A stretch of 64,000 bases of DNA. Origin: Gonium pectorale. Taxonomy: Eukaryota > Chlorophyta > Chlorophyceae > Chlamydomonadales > Volvocaceae. The notes under the pieces were generated by a model, which was not told the DNA's origin, did no database searches, and worked only from the letters and a program-made list of their open reading frames with translations. Position numbers and translations under genes: made by a program. The stretch spans positions 581,401 to 645,400 of the forward strand of contig LSYV01000041.1 of NCBI GenBank assembly GCA_001584585.1, written 5' to 3'. This document shows positions 20,716 to 32,000 of this stretch, in pieces. Positions within the stretch are counted from its first letter, which is position 1, and each line of letters starts with the position of its first letter.

Positions 20716-21947
20716 TACCACTACTTTGTTGCAAAATATGCTATGTGCCGGCGCCTCTTATGTCTTGGCGTTGCCTAACAAGTCCTAATCTACAAACACT
20801 TTGCAAAAACAACAATGACCTAACCGGTTTGTGCTGTTGTAGAGCGAAGAGCAACGGCGAAAGCGGCCTGGCGCGTGAAGCCGAGCACGGTACTGTGAGC
20901 ACGACGAGAACTCGAAGTTACTTCTGCAACGATAGTTGTGAAAATGGGTTAATCCAACATGAATCCGGTTGACACATCTTTTGGCTCGGACCCAAGGGTC
21001 GGGTTCGGGAGGAGGAGACGTGTAGGCGCGCGCAGGTAGCTCGTTGGGCATGAAAAAAGAGAAATCTGCAATGAAAGAGGGAGCCCGCCTCTACGGTCAT
21101 ACACACCGAAGGCGCGACGTTTCCGGTAGGGCGGGCGGAAGCCATGTGACTTTCGTCCCGCCCCCCAAAGACCGGCTTACCAGCTTACCCGGGTTGTCGG
21201 ACTTCATGGTCTTGTGCCACAGATAACAGCGTTTAACGGAGAGGAGCATTGCATGTGTGACTCCTCAGAGCGACCTCTCAGAGCGACCAGGACAAGATTG
21301 AGCCCTAGCATTGCCTATCACTGCCGACTATGCGACTTATGCGATCCTCTGTCTGTTTCATTGTTGGCAGGGGAGGGCATTGAGCTTTCGGGCCGATTGG
21401 CTTACATTAAACGGCATGCTGCCGTCCTCCCTTCACGTGAAGCCCCGGGTGCTACAGTCGGTCGCCCGACGAGCCCGGCGTCGCGGTGTGTTTGCAAAAC
21501 CGCACGCGTCAGGACTGCGAGCAGAGACCCACCTTTCAGGTTTCAGCTTTACCATTTTGTTCTAGTTGTGTTGTCCAGCCCCAACACTTTATGCCTTTAT
21601 AGTACCTTTTTTCTGTGGAAAGGTCACAGGCGGAGAGACGAGAGGGCGCAGACAACGGGAGGGATAGGTAGCCCTCCCGTGAGTAACTGCTACCGTGCGG
21701 ATCAGCGGACCAGTGCGGATCTCCTCTGGTAATTTGCGGTAATATTGCCCGTGCGGAGATTGGGATGGGGCGATCGAAAATGCATCTATTTTACGGACAT
21801 GCACGCCCAAGGCTCCACTGTAGTGGTTTGTGCCATGACGGGTGATGCAAGCTATGCAAGTGGACAGGCACGGACAAGCCGTTCCGTACTCCCGTGCTGC
21901 CTGTGTTCACGCAGTTGCGAATCAGGAAGTAGAACCAGTTCAGGCAA

Positions 21948-22385
21948 CCTCTACGGTCATACACACGCGGGGTTTCCAGCAGGGCGCCGAGTACAGGGCA
22001 TAGCGGGCGAGGGAGGAGACGGGCCCTCCCGCCTGCATCCTCGTGTGAGGCTATCAGGTACCATGCGGCCACCGCGGCCAGTCCATCGGCCGGCCTGCGG
22101 GCACCTGCAAGACGGGCGACCGTCTGATCCGCGCGTTTGCAGGTGAGGTCGTTTTGGGTTTGCACTTGTCATAAAAAAGAGAACCATAAACGGCGGCGGC
22201 CGGACCTTTTACTTTGAGCGCGTTGTACACAGGAAGCCGGCGGGCTGCCACTGCAGGAGCAACACGGAGCAGCCCAGTGGAGACGTCGTGGGGACCTAAC
22301 TGCTATCCATCCCCATATTCCCCACATTCGGTTCAGGATTCTCCAGCCGTGTCTTCAGTCTCACGCCCTGCCCCCGAGCCTTCGC
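21948..22385. repeat. Direct repeat left of the assembly gap (438 bp)
   Basis: From CCTCTACGGTCATACACACG to the last base before the Ns, this segment reads identically to 22406-22843 (offset 458). It ends exactly at the gap, which suggests duplicated contig ends rather than a true tandem repeat. Confidence 0.93.
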
Positions 22386-22405
22386 NNNNNNNNNNNNNNN
22401 NNNNN
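22386..22405. other. Assembly gap (20 Ns)
   Basis: Twenty consecutive Ns. Identical sequence on both sides makes a scaffolding or overlap artefact likely. The frames running through it carry X residues and should not be annotated. Confidence 0.99.
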
Positions 22406-22843
22406 CCTCTACGGTCATACACACGCGGGGTTTCCAGCAGGGCGCCGAGTACAGGGCATAGCGGGCGAGGGAGGAGACGGGCCCTCCCGCCTGCATCCTC
22501 GTGTGAGGCTATCAGGTACCATGCGGCCACCGCGGCCAGTCCATCGGCCGGCCTGCGGGCACCTGCAAGACGGGCGACCGTCTGATCCGCGCGTTTGCAG
22601 GTGAGGTCGTTTTGGGTTTGCACTTGTCATAAAAAAGAGAACCATAAACGGCGGCGGCCGGACCTTTTACTTTGAGCGCGTTGTACACAGGAAGCCGGCG
22701 GGCTGCCACTGCAGGAGCAACACGGAGCAGCCCAGTGGAGACGTCGTGGGGACCTAACTGCTATCCATCCCCATATTCCCCACATTCGGTTCAGGATTCT
22801 CCAGCCGTGTCTTCAGTCTCACGCCCTGCCCCCGAGCCTTCGC
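22406..22843. repeat. Direct repeat right of the assembly gap (438 bp)
   Basis: Second copy of 21948-22385, starting at the first base after the Ns. After 22843 the sequence continues into unique DNA (GCATGCGGTTCGCATGG...). Confidence 0.93.
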
Positions 22844-23423
22844 ATGCGGTTCGCATGGTCCGCGATGCCGCGAAGTAGACAACAGCAAGTGAAACCCGCC
22901 TCAAGCTCATGCTCGATGCAAGGTTGGGCTGCGATGCTTCCATTCTAAAACAGTGCACATAAGCAGGGTGCGCAGGGACGCGACGATGGCCAGTAAAGCA
23001 TTAGGGTTGTTGGGTATGGTCTTCATTTTATAGCCGAACCACTACCGTGGTTTGAGTAGATAAAACCAAAGCTCCTTCACAGGAGCCCCGTGGCCCTCAG
23101 CAAAGGGCCGAGATGGGCACGTGCGTGGGCACATGCGACAGTAGCCTGCCATGACTTCTTGATATAGCTCATTTGATAGACCATGGTATGTGATGTTGGT
23201 GCGCACTCGCAGCTGCTGCTGAGGCCCCGGTGCAGTCAGACACTAAGCGCTCGGGTGTTCAGGATAGCTACAAGCGCGCGCAGACGAGAAAAATTCGTCA
23301 AACAGGATTGGAATCGTTGTTTGAGGGGCCCGATCGTACGGACGAGCCTCGGACTGCCGTTTTAGAGGCTGCCTCCACGTGCACGCTGCTTTTACCGCCC
23401 TAGTGAGCCCACTTTCTACGACC

Positions 23424-26092
23424 ATGGCTGCCGCTGACACGCTCGCCTTCAGGGGCACCTTCTTCCACACCCCCACCTACGGCCAGCTCGAGGCGCTGCG
23501 CGACGCCGTGGTCGTTGTTAAAGATGGCAGGATTGCGCGCATTGCCAAGGCCGAAGAGGAGGCTGCGGTTCTGCGCGACTTTGGGCTCAGTGAGGCTCGG
23601 CGACTAAAGGTGACACCAATTGGCTGATTGCCGGCCGCTCCACGTCGAGCGCGCTCTCAATTACTTTCCTTATCGATTTGCAGGAAGGCCAATATTTCGT
23701 GCCTGGTTTCATTGATACGCACGTCCACGCGCCCCAGGTAAGCGACCGCCTGCTTGCACGTCGGATCGGCTGGCGACCTTCGTCCCATTTCTTGAGAGAG
23801 CTGTCGGCGCCAGTAGTTAATTCAGATCTTCGGATAACCATTCGATATTACCTTTACATTCCTTCCCACAGTACAAGTTTACTGGCACCGGCACGGATGT
23901 GCCGCTCATGGACTGGCTCAAGAAGTACACGTTCCCCGCCGAATGCTCCTTCCAAGACATCGAGGCGGCCCGGCAGCGGTACGCGCTGCTCGTGAAGCGC
24001 TTCCTGGCCAACGGCACCACCACCGCCATGTACTACGGCTCGCTGCACCTGGAGCCCAACACGGTGCTGGTGGACACCATCGAGCGCCTGGGACAGCGGG
24101 CGGTGGTGGGCAAGGTGAGGAGGGGGCTAGCTGAAGGAGGCAGTTGCTAGCGGGACGTTGCGGTGCCGCAAAGCTGAGCGACCGAGGCCACCGGCCGCCG
24201 CCGGCGTCAACCGGCGATTTGGGTCTCACACCGCACCAGCCGTTCCCGTGGCCATGCATATGGCAGTAAAATATTTGTACTTTGTTGAGGAGGGTATTAG
24301 GTTGCTGTCTCTTATCCGTATCCTTGTGCTGTACCATGCCAGGTGAACATGGACCGGCACTCGCCGGACAACTACGTTGAGGCCACTCAGGACGGCCTCC
24401 GCGACGCCGAGGCCTTCATCCAGTACACGCTGGGCAGGAAGTGCTCGCGCATACAGCCATGCATCACGCCGCGCTTCATCCCCACGTGCACGCCGGAGCT
24501 CATGAAGGGTGGGTAGGCGGGCGCGACATGGGCGTAGATGCGCATCACCTGCGTGTGACCGCCTTCAGCTGAATGACCAACTTTCGCCGCTGTGGCGTGT
24601 GGCTTCGAGCCTCGAGCTGCTTTCCCCAAACTGACTTCATTCCCCTTCCCGGACCCCGCCCCCCGCAGGCCTGGCAGAGCTGGCCCGCAAGTACGGCACT
24701 CACATCCAGTCTCACATCTCCGAGTGCTGCGGCGAGGTCAACTGCGTTCGGGAGATGCACCCCGAGTACGCGTCGGACGCGGCGGTGTTTGAGGAGATGG
24801 GACTGCTCACCAGCCGGACCGTCATGGCGCACGGCACGCTGCTCTCGGACGACGACATCCGGCACCTGGCCAGCCGCGGGACTGCGGTCAGCCACTGCCC
24901 GCTCTCAAACTTCTTTCTGGGAGATGCATTCTTCAAGTAAGACATTACGTTGCTGACACACGCTACGTCTCCGTGCTTGTCAATTGATCCGCCGTGTGTC
25001 CACGTAGGGCTAGGTTCCATCCACAAACGTGGAGGTCCCTTATGATCCCTCGTCATTTCCAGCTTGCCTCAAGTGCTCACGTACTACTCCCCCGTCCCCC
25101 GTCCCCCGCCCAGGGTCAACCACGCGCTGTCCCTGGGCCTCAAGGTGGGCCTGGGCACGGACGTTGCCGGCGGCATCAGCCCCTCCATGCTGTCGGCGCA
25201 GCGCATGGCGGTGGTCAACAGCCGCTGTCTCCGCGCGCACAAGCTGGCGGTGAGCGGCGGCACCACCGTGACCCCTGAGATGGAGAAGGACGTCATCACG
25301 TTCAAGGAGGCGCTGTGGCTGGCAACCGTGGGGGGCGCGCAGGTAAGGAGCCCGGGGGAAGGCGGTCTAAATTACATGTGAAGACTCTCGTGAGGTTTGC
25401 CATGTTACCAGTGTCACGTGTGAGATCCTGGGCCTCAACGCGCCTTCGCTATCCCCCCAACCCACACACCATCCTCGCTCACAGGCGCTGGACCTGGCTG
25501 ACCGAGTGGGCACGTTCGAGGAGGGCAAGGAGTTCGACGCGCTACTGGTGGACACCACTCTGGGCGGCACGGACGGGCCCTTCGACGTGTTCCCGGGCGA
25601 GGACGACCTGGAGCGCTTTGAGAAGTTCATCAACCTGGGCGACGACCGCAACCTGCTCGAGGTGTACGTGCAGGTGGGGGAGGCATGACTATGTGTCTCA
25701 GGCCATCTCGGGCCATCCTGCGGAACCTAGCTCCAGATGCGGGCGGCCGTGAAAGGCCCCTACTCCGGGCCCTCACCCTGCAGGTACTTGCATAGTACTT
25801 TCTGCTTGAATCAGTTTGTAGGGGATCTGGATCCGACCTCCGCCCTGCAACCTCTGTCGTTTGGCTTCAGGGTGTGTGCGTCAAGCGCGGCGACATCTTC
25901 GAGCTGGAAGCGTCGGTCCTGCACACCAAGCCGCAGGGCGAGCCCTCGGACGAGGACCGCCTGCTGTCGGCGCCCACGCCCGCCGAGCCGGAGACGGACT
26001 TTCTCGACCTCGCCCACCGCGCCGACAGCAGCGAGGGCTCGCCCGCGCCGGACGGCGAGGCCGAGCCGGAGGCTAAGCGTGCCCGCCGGTGA
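23424..26092 (+). CDS. GDA: Guanine deaminase, copy B (complete)
   Basis: Converts guanine to xanthine; a zinc amidohydrolase of purine salvage, probably cytosolic. Eight exons join in frame: 23424-23609, 23684-23737, 23872-24114, 24343-24508, 24669-24936, 25114-25342, 25485-25673 and 25871-26092. They total 1,557 nt, or 518 residues. Motifs in order: RGTFFHTP near the N-terminus, metal ligands in PGFIDTHVHAPQ (about residues 69-80), CITPRFIPTC, HISECCGEVNC, TVMAHGTLLSDDD, AVSHCPLSNFFL and the catalytic-Asp segment GLGTDVAGGISPSM. The protein is about 60 residues longer than typical animal homologues because of an acidic C-terminal tail ending KRARR. The ATG at 23424 is preferred over the upstream in-frame CTG/ATG-like starts because it aligns with copy A. 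A TGTAA signal lies 88 bp past the stop. No defect is visible, so this copy is expected to be functional. Confidence 0.95.
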
Positions 26093-26179
26093 CGGACCCG
26101 CTCCGTCGTTCTCCCCCAGCCTCCTTGTACACTACAGCAGGGGGACCGAAGTGACGTGCCGCCCTCTTCGGGAGCTGTA

Positions 26180-26184
26180 TGTAA
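26180..26184 (+). terminator. TGTAA polyadenylation signal for guanine deaminase copy B
   Basis: The pentamer TGTAA, the usual polyadenylation signal in Chlamydomonas and Volvox, lies 88 bp downstream of the stop codon. Confidence 0.65.
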
Positions 26185-28176
26185 ACCAGGTTGTTGGCGC
26201 CGGGCCAGCTGACTGTACTGGATCGGCCGCGCTTATGACGGCCGCGCTGGTCATCGTTCGGGACTCGATACTACCGGGATATGCGTATTTGCGCAGGATA
26301 GGGCCGGCTGTGCCCGCACGACGGTGATGGCCCTTGTACACTCTTTGTGATTCATTCCAGGGACGCGCATCGCTTCACACCACTGTTGTACTATGAACGC
26401 TGCACGGATTGTACGCTTACAGTGTATGAATATGGCATGTGTGCAGTGTGTGTCATAACTTCGGGGATGCGAGGCCTGTCACGCAGCTAGGGCCTCCTGG
26501 GCTCAGCTGTGCCGGCCCGCTGGCAGAGCTTAACGGTGCCATTGCCGAGCTAGTTCCTGCTCCAGTGTCAATGAGAGGTTAGCGTAGCGCGCGCCTGAGA
26601 GGAACTCGGGTCAGTGTTTGGCAGAGAGGCGAGGGAATTACGCATTGGCGCTCCGTGCACGCGGGTGTGGTTCCGTTAAAGCGCGGTTGGGGCGAAGCGG
26701 AGTGATGTATCTTCCTTGAATGATGTTGCGGCGTGTGGTAACTTGGCAGTTGCGCAAGGCGCGTGGCCTGTTGTTGGTTTTAGCAATGCCGCCGGCAGTT
26801 TTGACGGTTCCGACTCCCTATCTAAGTGGGATGTGGGTTGTCAGTGGCTTTGCATATGTTTCTGTTTTGCGTTTGGAGGTTTGGAGTGTAACGTCCTCAT
26901 CCCGCCCCAAGTGCCCGCCGCATCCGCCACACCGCCCGGCCGCCCCATTCCTGATACTTGGTCACGCTCCTTGAAAAAACGGGAATGGCGACCCATGCGT
27001 TGGGATGTGGGATGGTTCCATTGGCTTCGGGTCACACAGCCCTGATCGACACCGAGATCCGACCCGCCCCATCGAGCCTTCTGAATGGGCGGGGATGAGC
27101 AACAACCCACATAACAGCCCAACTCACATGTGCTTCATGTTGAGCATGCGTTTCTTTTCTACAGGCGGAGCTAGCCACACTGCGTTTGCATCTCATCGTA
27201 CCTGGTATGCACATGCACACACGGCACTGCCGGTCTCGCTGTCTGGAGGTCAGCCCACCTCACCATCCCAGCCCAGCACCCCAGCGTTAAGTTGCAAGGG
27301 GTTATTTTTGTCGGGCCGCGCGCGATTTTCACGGGCTGCGGGTTAGGTGCCTATGCTATAGACCTGCACTCCGTATCGCATGCAGATCTACCCCGTGAGG
27401 CATCTTCTCTGGTCTCTTGACTAGAACCGTTGAACCCTCCCACCTTCTGAAGGGAGGGTGCGGCATGCGGAAGAGCGTTGGTCTGAAAGGCGGCGTTCTT
27501 ACGCGTGCAGGTTTCTATTTTTTCCGTGGCATTCGCAGCTCTCTCATACAACCCTACATCAGCCAGCCCGGCACCTAAGGCCATCCCACTGCTAAAGTCT
27601 TATCCCCTTCTGCGGACGGAGCACTTTCTTGGCTCATCCGAAACCGTGTTGCATGGCAATCGAGTTGTGCACGGCCGGCTACAGGAACGTGCCTCGCAAC
27701 TTACAAACAGTCAAGTGCAGAAGTCGTACGCACCGGCCCACGCACAAGTACTCGACACTCAGGCGCACAGCACTCTGCAGTAGGCTCTGCCCCGTTATCT
27801 AGTGTCTCCGTGTCGCCGCTAGCCTCCTGCCTTCGCATTAGTTACCATATCGGTATAAGCGTGTTTATAAACTAATCCTCCCACCGTACCGCCATTGCGT
27901 CCTGAATAAGACGCAGCAGGCGAGTAAATGCCCCTTTCAGCGTTGCAACAGCTCCCTTGGTTGCCAAGCTTTCAGTCAGGCCCCGCCTTGAACACTCTAG
28001 CACTCACCCAGCTTGCACGCCAACTGTTTGCGTGCAGCCAGGCATGCGAAATCATACACTAGCACACTGGCACACCCACATATGCGTATCACGCCAGGGT
28101 AGCGAAACACTCCTGCCAACCCTCACACCGAGCAGCGCCGCTGTCACAACGCGGCACCAACACCAGCGACGCTTGC
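26185..28176. other. Convergent spacer, no supported gene
   Basis: About 2 kb between the 3' ends of guanine deaminase B (plus) and the dynein heavy chain (minus). It contains moderately AT-rich stretches and short unconvincing open frames. TTACA at 27711-27715 (TGTAA on minus) lies about 460 bp past the dynein stop and is a candidate polyadenylation signal for that transcript. No tRNA, repeat family or conserved protein segment was recognised. Confidence 0.5.
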
Positions 28177-29021
28177 TCACGCCGCCAGGTCGTCCTGCAG
28201 CAGCATTGCCACCGACGCCAGCGCCCACTTTGCGGGCGCGTCCTGCGTCCGCAGCGTGAAGGTGGACACGATGGGCGAGTACACGTTGGCGCGCTGCATG
28301 TTGGTGTAGACGGGGCACTCGTAGTAGCCGTCCAGGTTGAACTGGTCGGCCGTGACGGGCTTGACCTGCAGCACCGGCATGGCCGGGTGCAGTTCGTTGG
28401 GGTTCGAGTCGCGCAGGCAGCCGTCGTCGCGGTCCCACCGCGCGCCCTCCAGCACCAGGCCGTGGACGTACACGCCCAGCGGCGCAGCCTCCGTGACCTG
28501 CTCCGGGCTGGTCATGCGCGTGACCTCGGTCACAAACTTCATCACGTCCAGCGGCAGCTTGTTGGCGCGCGCGTACGTCTGCATGACGGCCGTGAGGAAG
28601 GCCTTGGGGTTGAACAGGCCCGGCAGCCAGACGCTGGTCGGCGTGATGATGTCGCCGGCGGTCCAGGCCGACAGCTGCTCGTAGCGCTTGAGCACGTCCT
28701 GGTACCAGGCCGACAGCGTGTACACCTCCTGCACGCGCGTGGACATGCAGCTCATCCACAGCTCGGGCACGCTGTTGGAGGCGATGCCCTTGGCCAGCTT
28801 CTCCATGTTCTCCGACATGTTGAGCGCGCCGTCCAGGCCCAGCTGCAGCTCCTCCATGCTGCGCTTCATCTCCTGTAGCAGCGCGTTCATACGAGTCGCC
28901 TCCTGCAGCGCCACCACCACGAACGGCGTCTTGTCCTTGACGCGCATCTCGACCTCCACCATGTTGAACGGCTCCGGCAGGCGCTCCTTGAACACCTCGA
29001 GCGACTGGCGCACGTTGCTCT

Positions 29022-29052
<31 letters not shown>

Positions 29053-32000
29053 ACCGCCGCCGCCAGAGACGTCCACCACCGTCTTGAACAGCGTCTCGCC
29101 CAGACTGGTCAGCAGCGACAGCTCGGCGTTGGGGTGCATGCCGTAGACAACGGGGCTCTCGGACGGCAGGCTGGTCTCGATGTAGTCCTTGAGTGTGGCA
29201 TAGTCAGTAGGTACGGGCGCGCGGAAGCCCGGCGCCAGCTCCAGCGTGGGCGCCTCCCAGGTGGTGGGATCCTCAAAGTTGCCGATCGGCAGGATCTCTG
29301 GCCTGATTAGCACCTCGAGGTACGTGTTGCAGCAGCGGCGGTCCATGCCGTCCGTGATGTGGCCGCCGTAGAACACGTCGCCAAACATGTACTGCAGGTC
29401 CTTCCACGGGATCTGCTCGTACGCCTCGAGGTAGTTGTACAGCACGTCGCCGCAGGTGGTGAGGTCGCCCATGTTGAACGAGTAGCCCCGGCAGAAGCCC
29501 AGGCCCGAGCCCGAGCCGGTGCCGATGCCCACGCCGAACTTCTTGCGGCCCAGCAGCAGCGAGTGGTAGAAGCAGAGGCCGAAGAGGATGGAGCGGAAGG
29601 CCACGCGCTTGGCGGTCGTGGACGGGCGATCGCACTGCTCGGGCGTGAAGGCCGCGAAGGCACGGCGCATGTTGGACTTCATGTCCGACGGCGGCTCGTT
29701 GGAGATCTTGATGCAGGTCTGCAGGATGGACTCGGGGATGATGTTGGCATGCGGCGCGCCGTTGATGGGCTCCGCGGAGAAGAAGCAGCGGAAGTCGGGG
29801 TGCGCCGTCTCGGCCGCAATCTCCAGCTTGCGCTCCAGCTTGGGGATCCAGCCCTGCATGAGGTGCACGTTGTCCAGGAACACCCAGCCGCCCTCGCTAG
29901 TGTACTTGTCCAGCACAGCCTCCGCGGGCGCCTCCTGGCCCTGGCCCATGGAGATGAGGCACAGCTTGCCGTTCTCCACGCTGTAGCCGCACTTGTTGGC
30001 GTACGACTCAATCTCCTTGCTGGGGCTGTAGCCCGGGAACAGGATGAAGAAGATGGGCGTGGCCGAGGAGGACTCCTCCATCATGGCGGCAGGCGAGAAG
30101 GCGTCCTGTGGGGGGAAAAGCGGGGCACAAGAGGGCATAAGGCTCAAACGCGCAATTGACTAGAAGCCGGTAGCCCGAGACCTGTGCGCATGGATCAGAG
30201 CTTGCGTCGGCAATATTGGAGAGCTACAGAATTCACGCGGACACCATGGCCTGCATACCAGTGAGGTGCTGCCCTGCCCATCCACTTCTGTCTCCATATG
30301 CCGTACCTGGTTGACATACATCTGGCCCATCATGTGCTCGCAGAAGTTCTGCAGCGCATTGGTGATGCGGTCGGGCCGCAGCGCGCGGATGATGAGCAGC
30401 TGGCGGAACTCGCTCATGCGCGCCCAATCGCCCGGCAGCGCCGCACGCTCTGCGGCCTCGTTGTTGCACCAGTTGAACCAGTCGTCGCTGTTCTTCTCCA
30501 TGTCCTTGGCCAGGTGCGCGAAGCAGGGCAGCGCCGCCAGCACGTCCAGCGCGGCCCACTGAGACTCGTTCATCCACCTGAAGATGAGTTAGGGAAGGAG
30601 GGAGAGATGTTTAGTGTGCATCTCCACCATGCCTCTGCAGTGATTTGCCATCTGCGGAATGCCCGAGTTGTACGGATCGGGCCCGGGCCCGCATACGACG
30701 GGCTTCAAAGCTTACGAACGAACAATATCGGCCTGCTGCCAAGTCCCACGCGCACCGGCTGAGGTCGTCCGTAATGGGCGGCGGCGTCGGATTGCGCATG
30801 CCGCGGCACAGCGCCTCGTACTCGCTCGCGTCCACAGCCTGGCTCCGCAGCAGGATGGTGAAGGTGAGCAGGCTGAGCACGATGAGCTTGTCGCGGTCGA
30901 ACAGGCCGCGCCGCGTGTAGTTGTACACCGTGTAGGTGCACGTCTCCAGCAGCGAAATGAGGCGCTCCTCGAGCGCCTCGGGCGACATGCTGAACGACTC
31001 CTCGTCCTCCAGGTCCTCCGCCTCGCCAACCTGGCTGCCGCGACCGCCCTGGGAGTCCGCAAGGCTGGCCTGTGAGGCCTCTGTGGCGGGCAGGCCCTCC
31101 TGGCTGGGGCGCCGCTCCCCGGAGCCGCTGCTGCGGCGGGCCTTCTCCATGAGCGCCTGGTGATCCAGGGGCTGCGGGCGGGAAGGAAGGACACGGGAGG
31201 AGGGCGTGAGAGAGGCACCCGTGACCTGGATCTTGGCACCGTGCAAGCATGCTTCTGTTGACTCCGGCAGACGGGAGGAAGGCAACCGCAGATGGCATTA
31301 CTTATTGTTTAAAGGATGAGAAACGGGCCAACATGGGACCCGACTGGCCGCACGTCCTCCCTCACTGCCCATACCTGGTCCCTGAGCGACGGCGCCTTGC
31401 GGAAACCCTTCTTCTTCCGGCCGCCAGGCGCCAAGTCCAGGCCACGGCTGAACACCGTAACAAAGGCGTTGAGCGAGAACTGGTAGAAGGCGTGGATCTT
31501 GTTGAGCGAGTTGAGCAGGAAGAACAGCATGGCGCCGCGTGCAGCAACCGTGCGGTACTTGTTGCGGTTCTCGTTGATAGCCTGCTCTGTCTCGCGCGAC
31601 TCGCGCACCTGCATACAAGCCATCACCAGCCGGCCAAGAACAGTGACACAAAGGCGGACACACACAGGCAAGCAAGGAGAGGGTACGCTCGTAGAGCCGC
31701 CAGCAGCCACGTTGATGATGACCTTCAATGTATATACTTCGTCCGGAGCTACTCGTGCTGCCCTCCGAAAGGCTCCCGTCAGACTCCATCTACACCACGC
31801 GCATCCACCCCAGCCCCAAAGCCCAAACCCACCTTCTCGCTGATCTCCGTGGACACGCGCTTGGCGTCCTCCAGCGACTCAATGAGCGCCACGTCCTCCG
31901 TAATGTCGCCCTCCGCGGTGGAGAGCTTGAGCAGCAGCCCGTCCTCCAGTTCCTTGAGCTTGATGGTGAACTCACTGTTCTGGATGATGAGCTGCGTCTT

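Larger units (their letters stand above)
20716..23423. other. Repeat-rich spacer between divergent genes
   Basis: This 2.7-kb spacer separates the start of the membrane-protein gene (minus) from guanine deaminase copy B (plus). It contains a 20-N assembly gap, a 438-bp exact direct repeat on both sides of the gap, and a third related fragment near 21090 beginning CTCTACGGTCATACACAC. Parts are less GC-rich than the genes. Open frames here are short and unrecognised, and those over the duplicated segment appear twice only because the DNA does. No transposase or reverse transcriptase motif was seen. Confidence 0.7.

Noticed and set aside
22214..22709. Frames crossing or next to the N gap, including ones with X residues, and identical peptides at 21957-22251 and 22415-22709
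   Set aside because: They derive from the duplicated sequence around the gap and have no protein motif.
26716..27346. Possible small genes in the spacer after guanine deaminase copy B
   Set aside because: Overlapping frames in several phases without motif, start context or polyadenylation support.
28387..30159. Plus-strand frames of 160-266 codons opposite the last dynein exon
   Set aside because: Antisense to a continuous 640-codon dynein exon with AAA6 and C-terminal motifs. Composition-driven, with no recognisable family.
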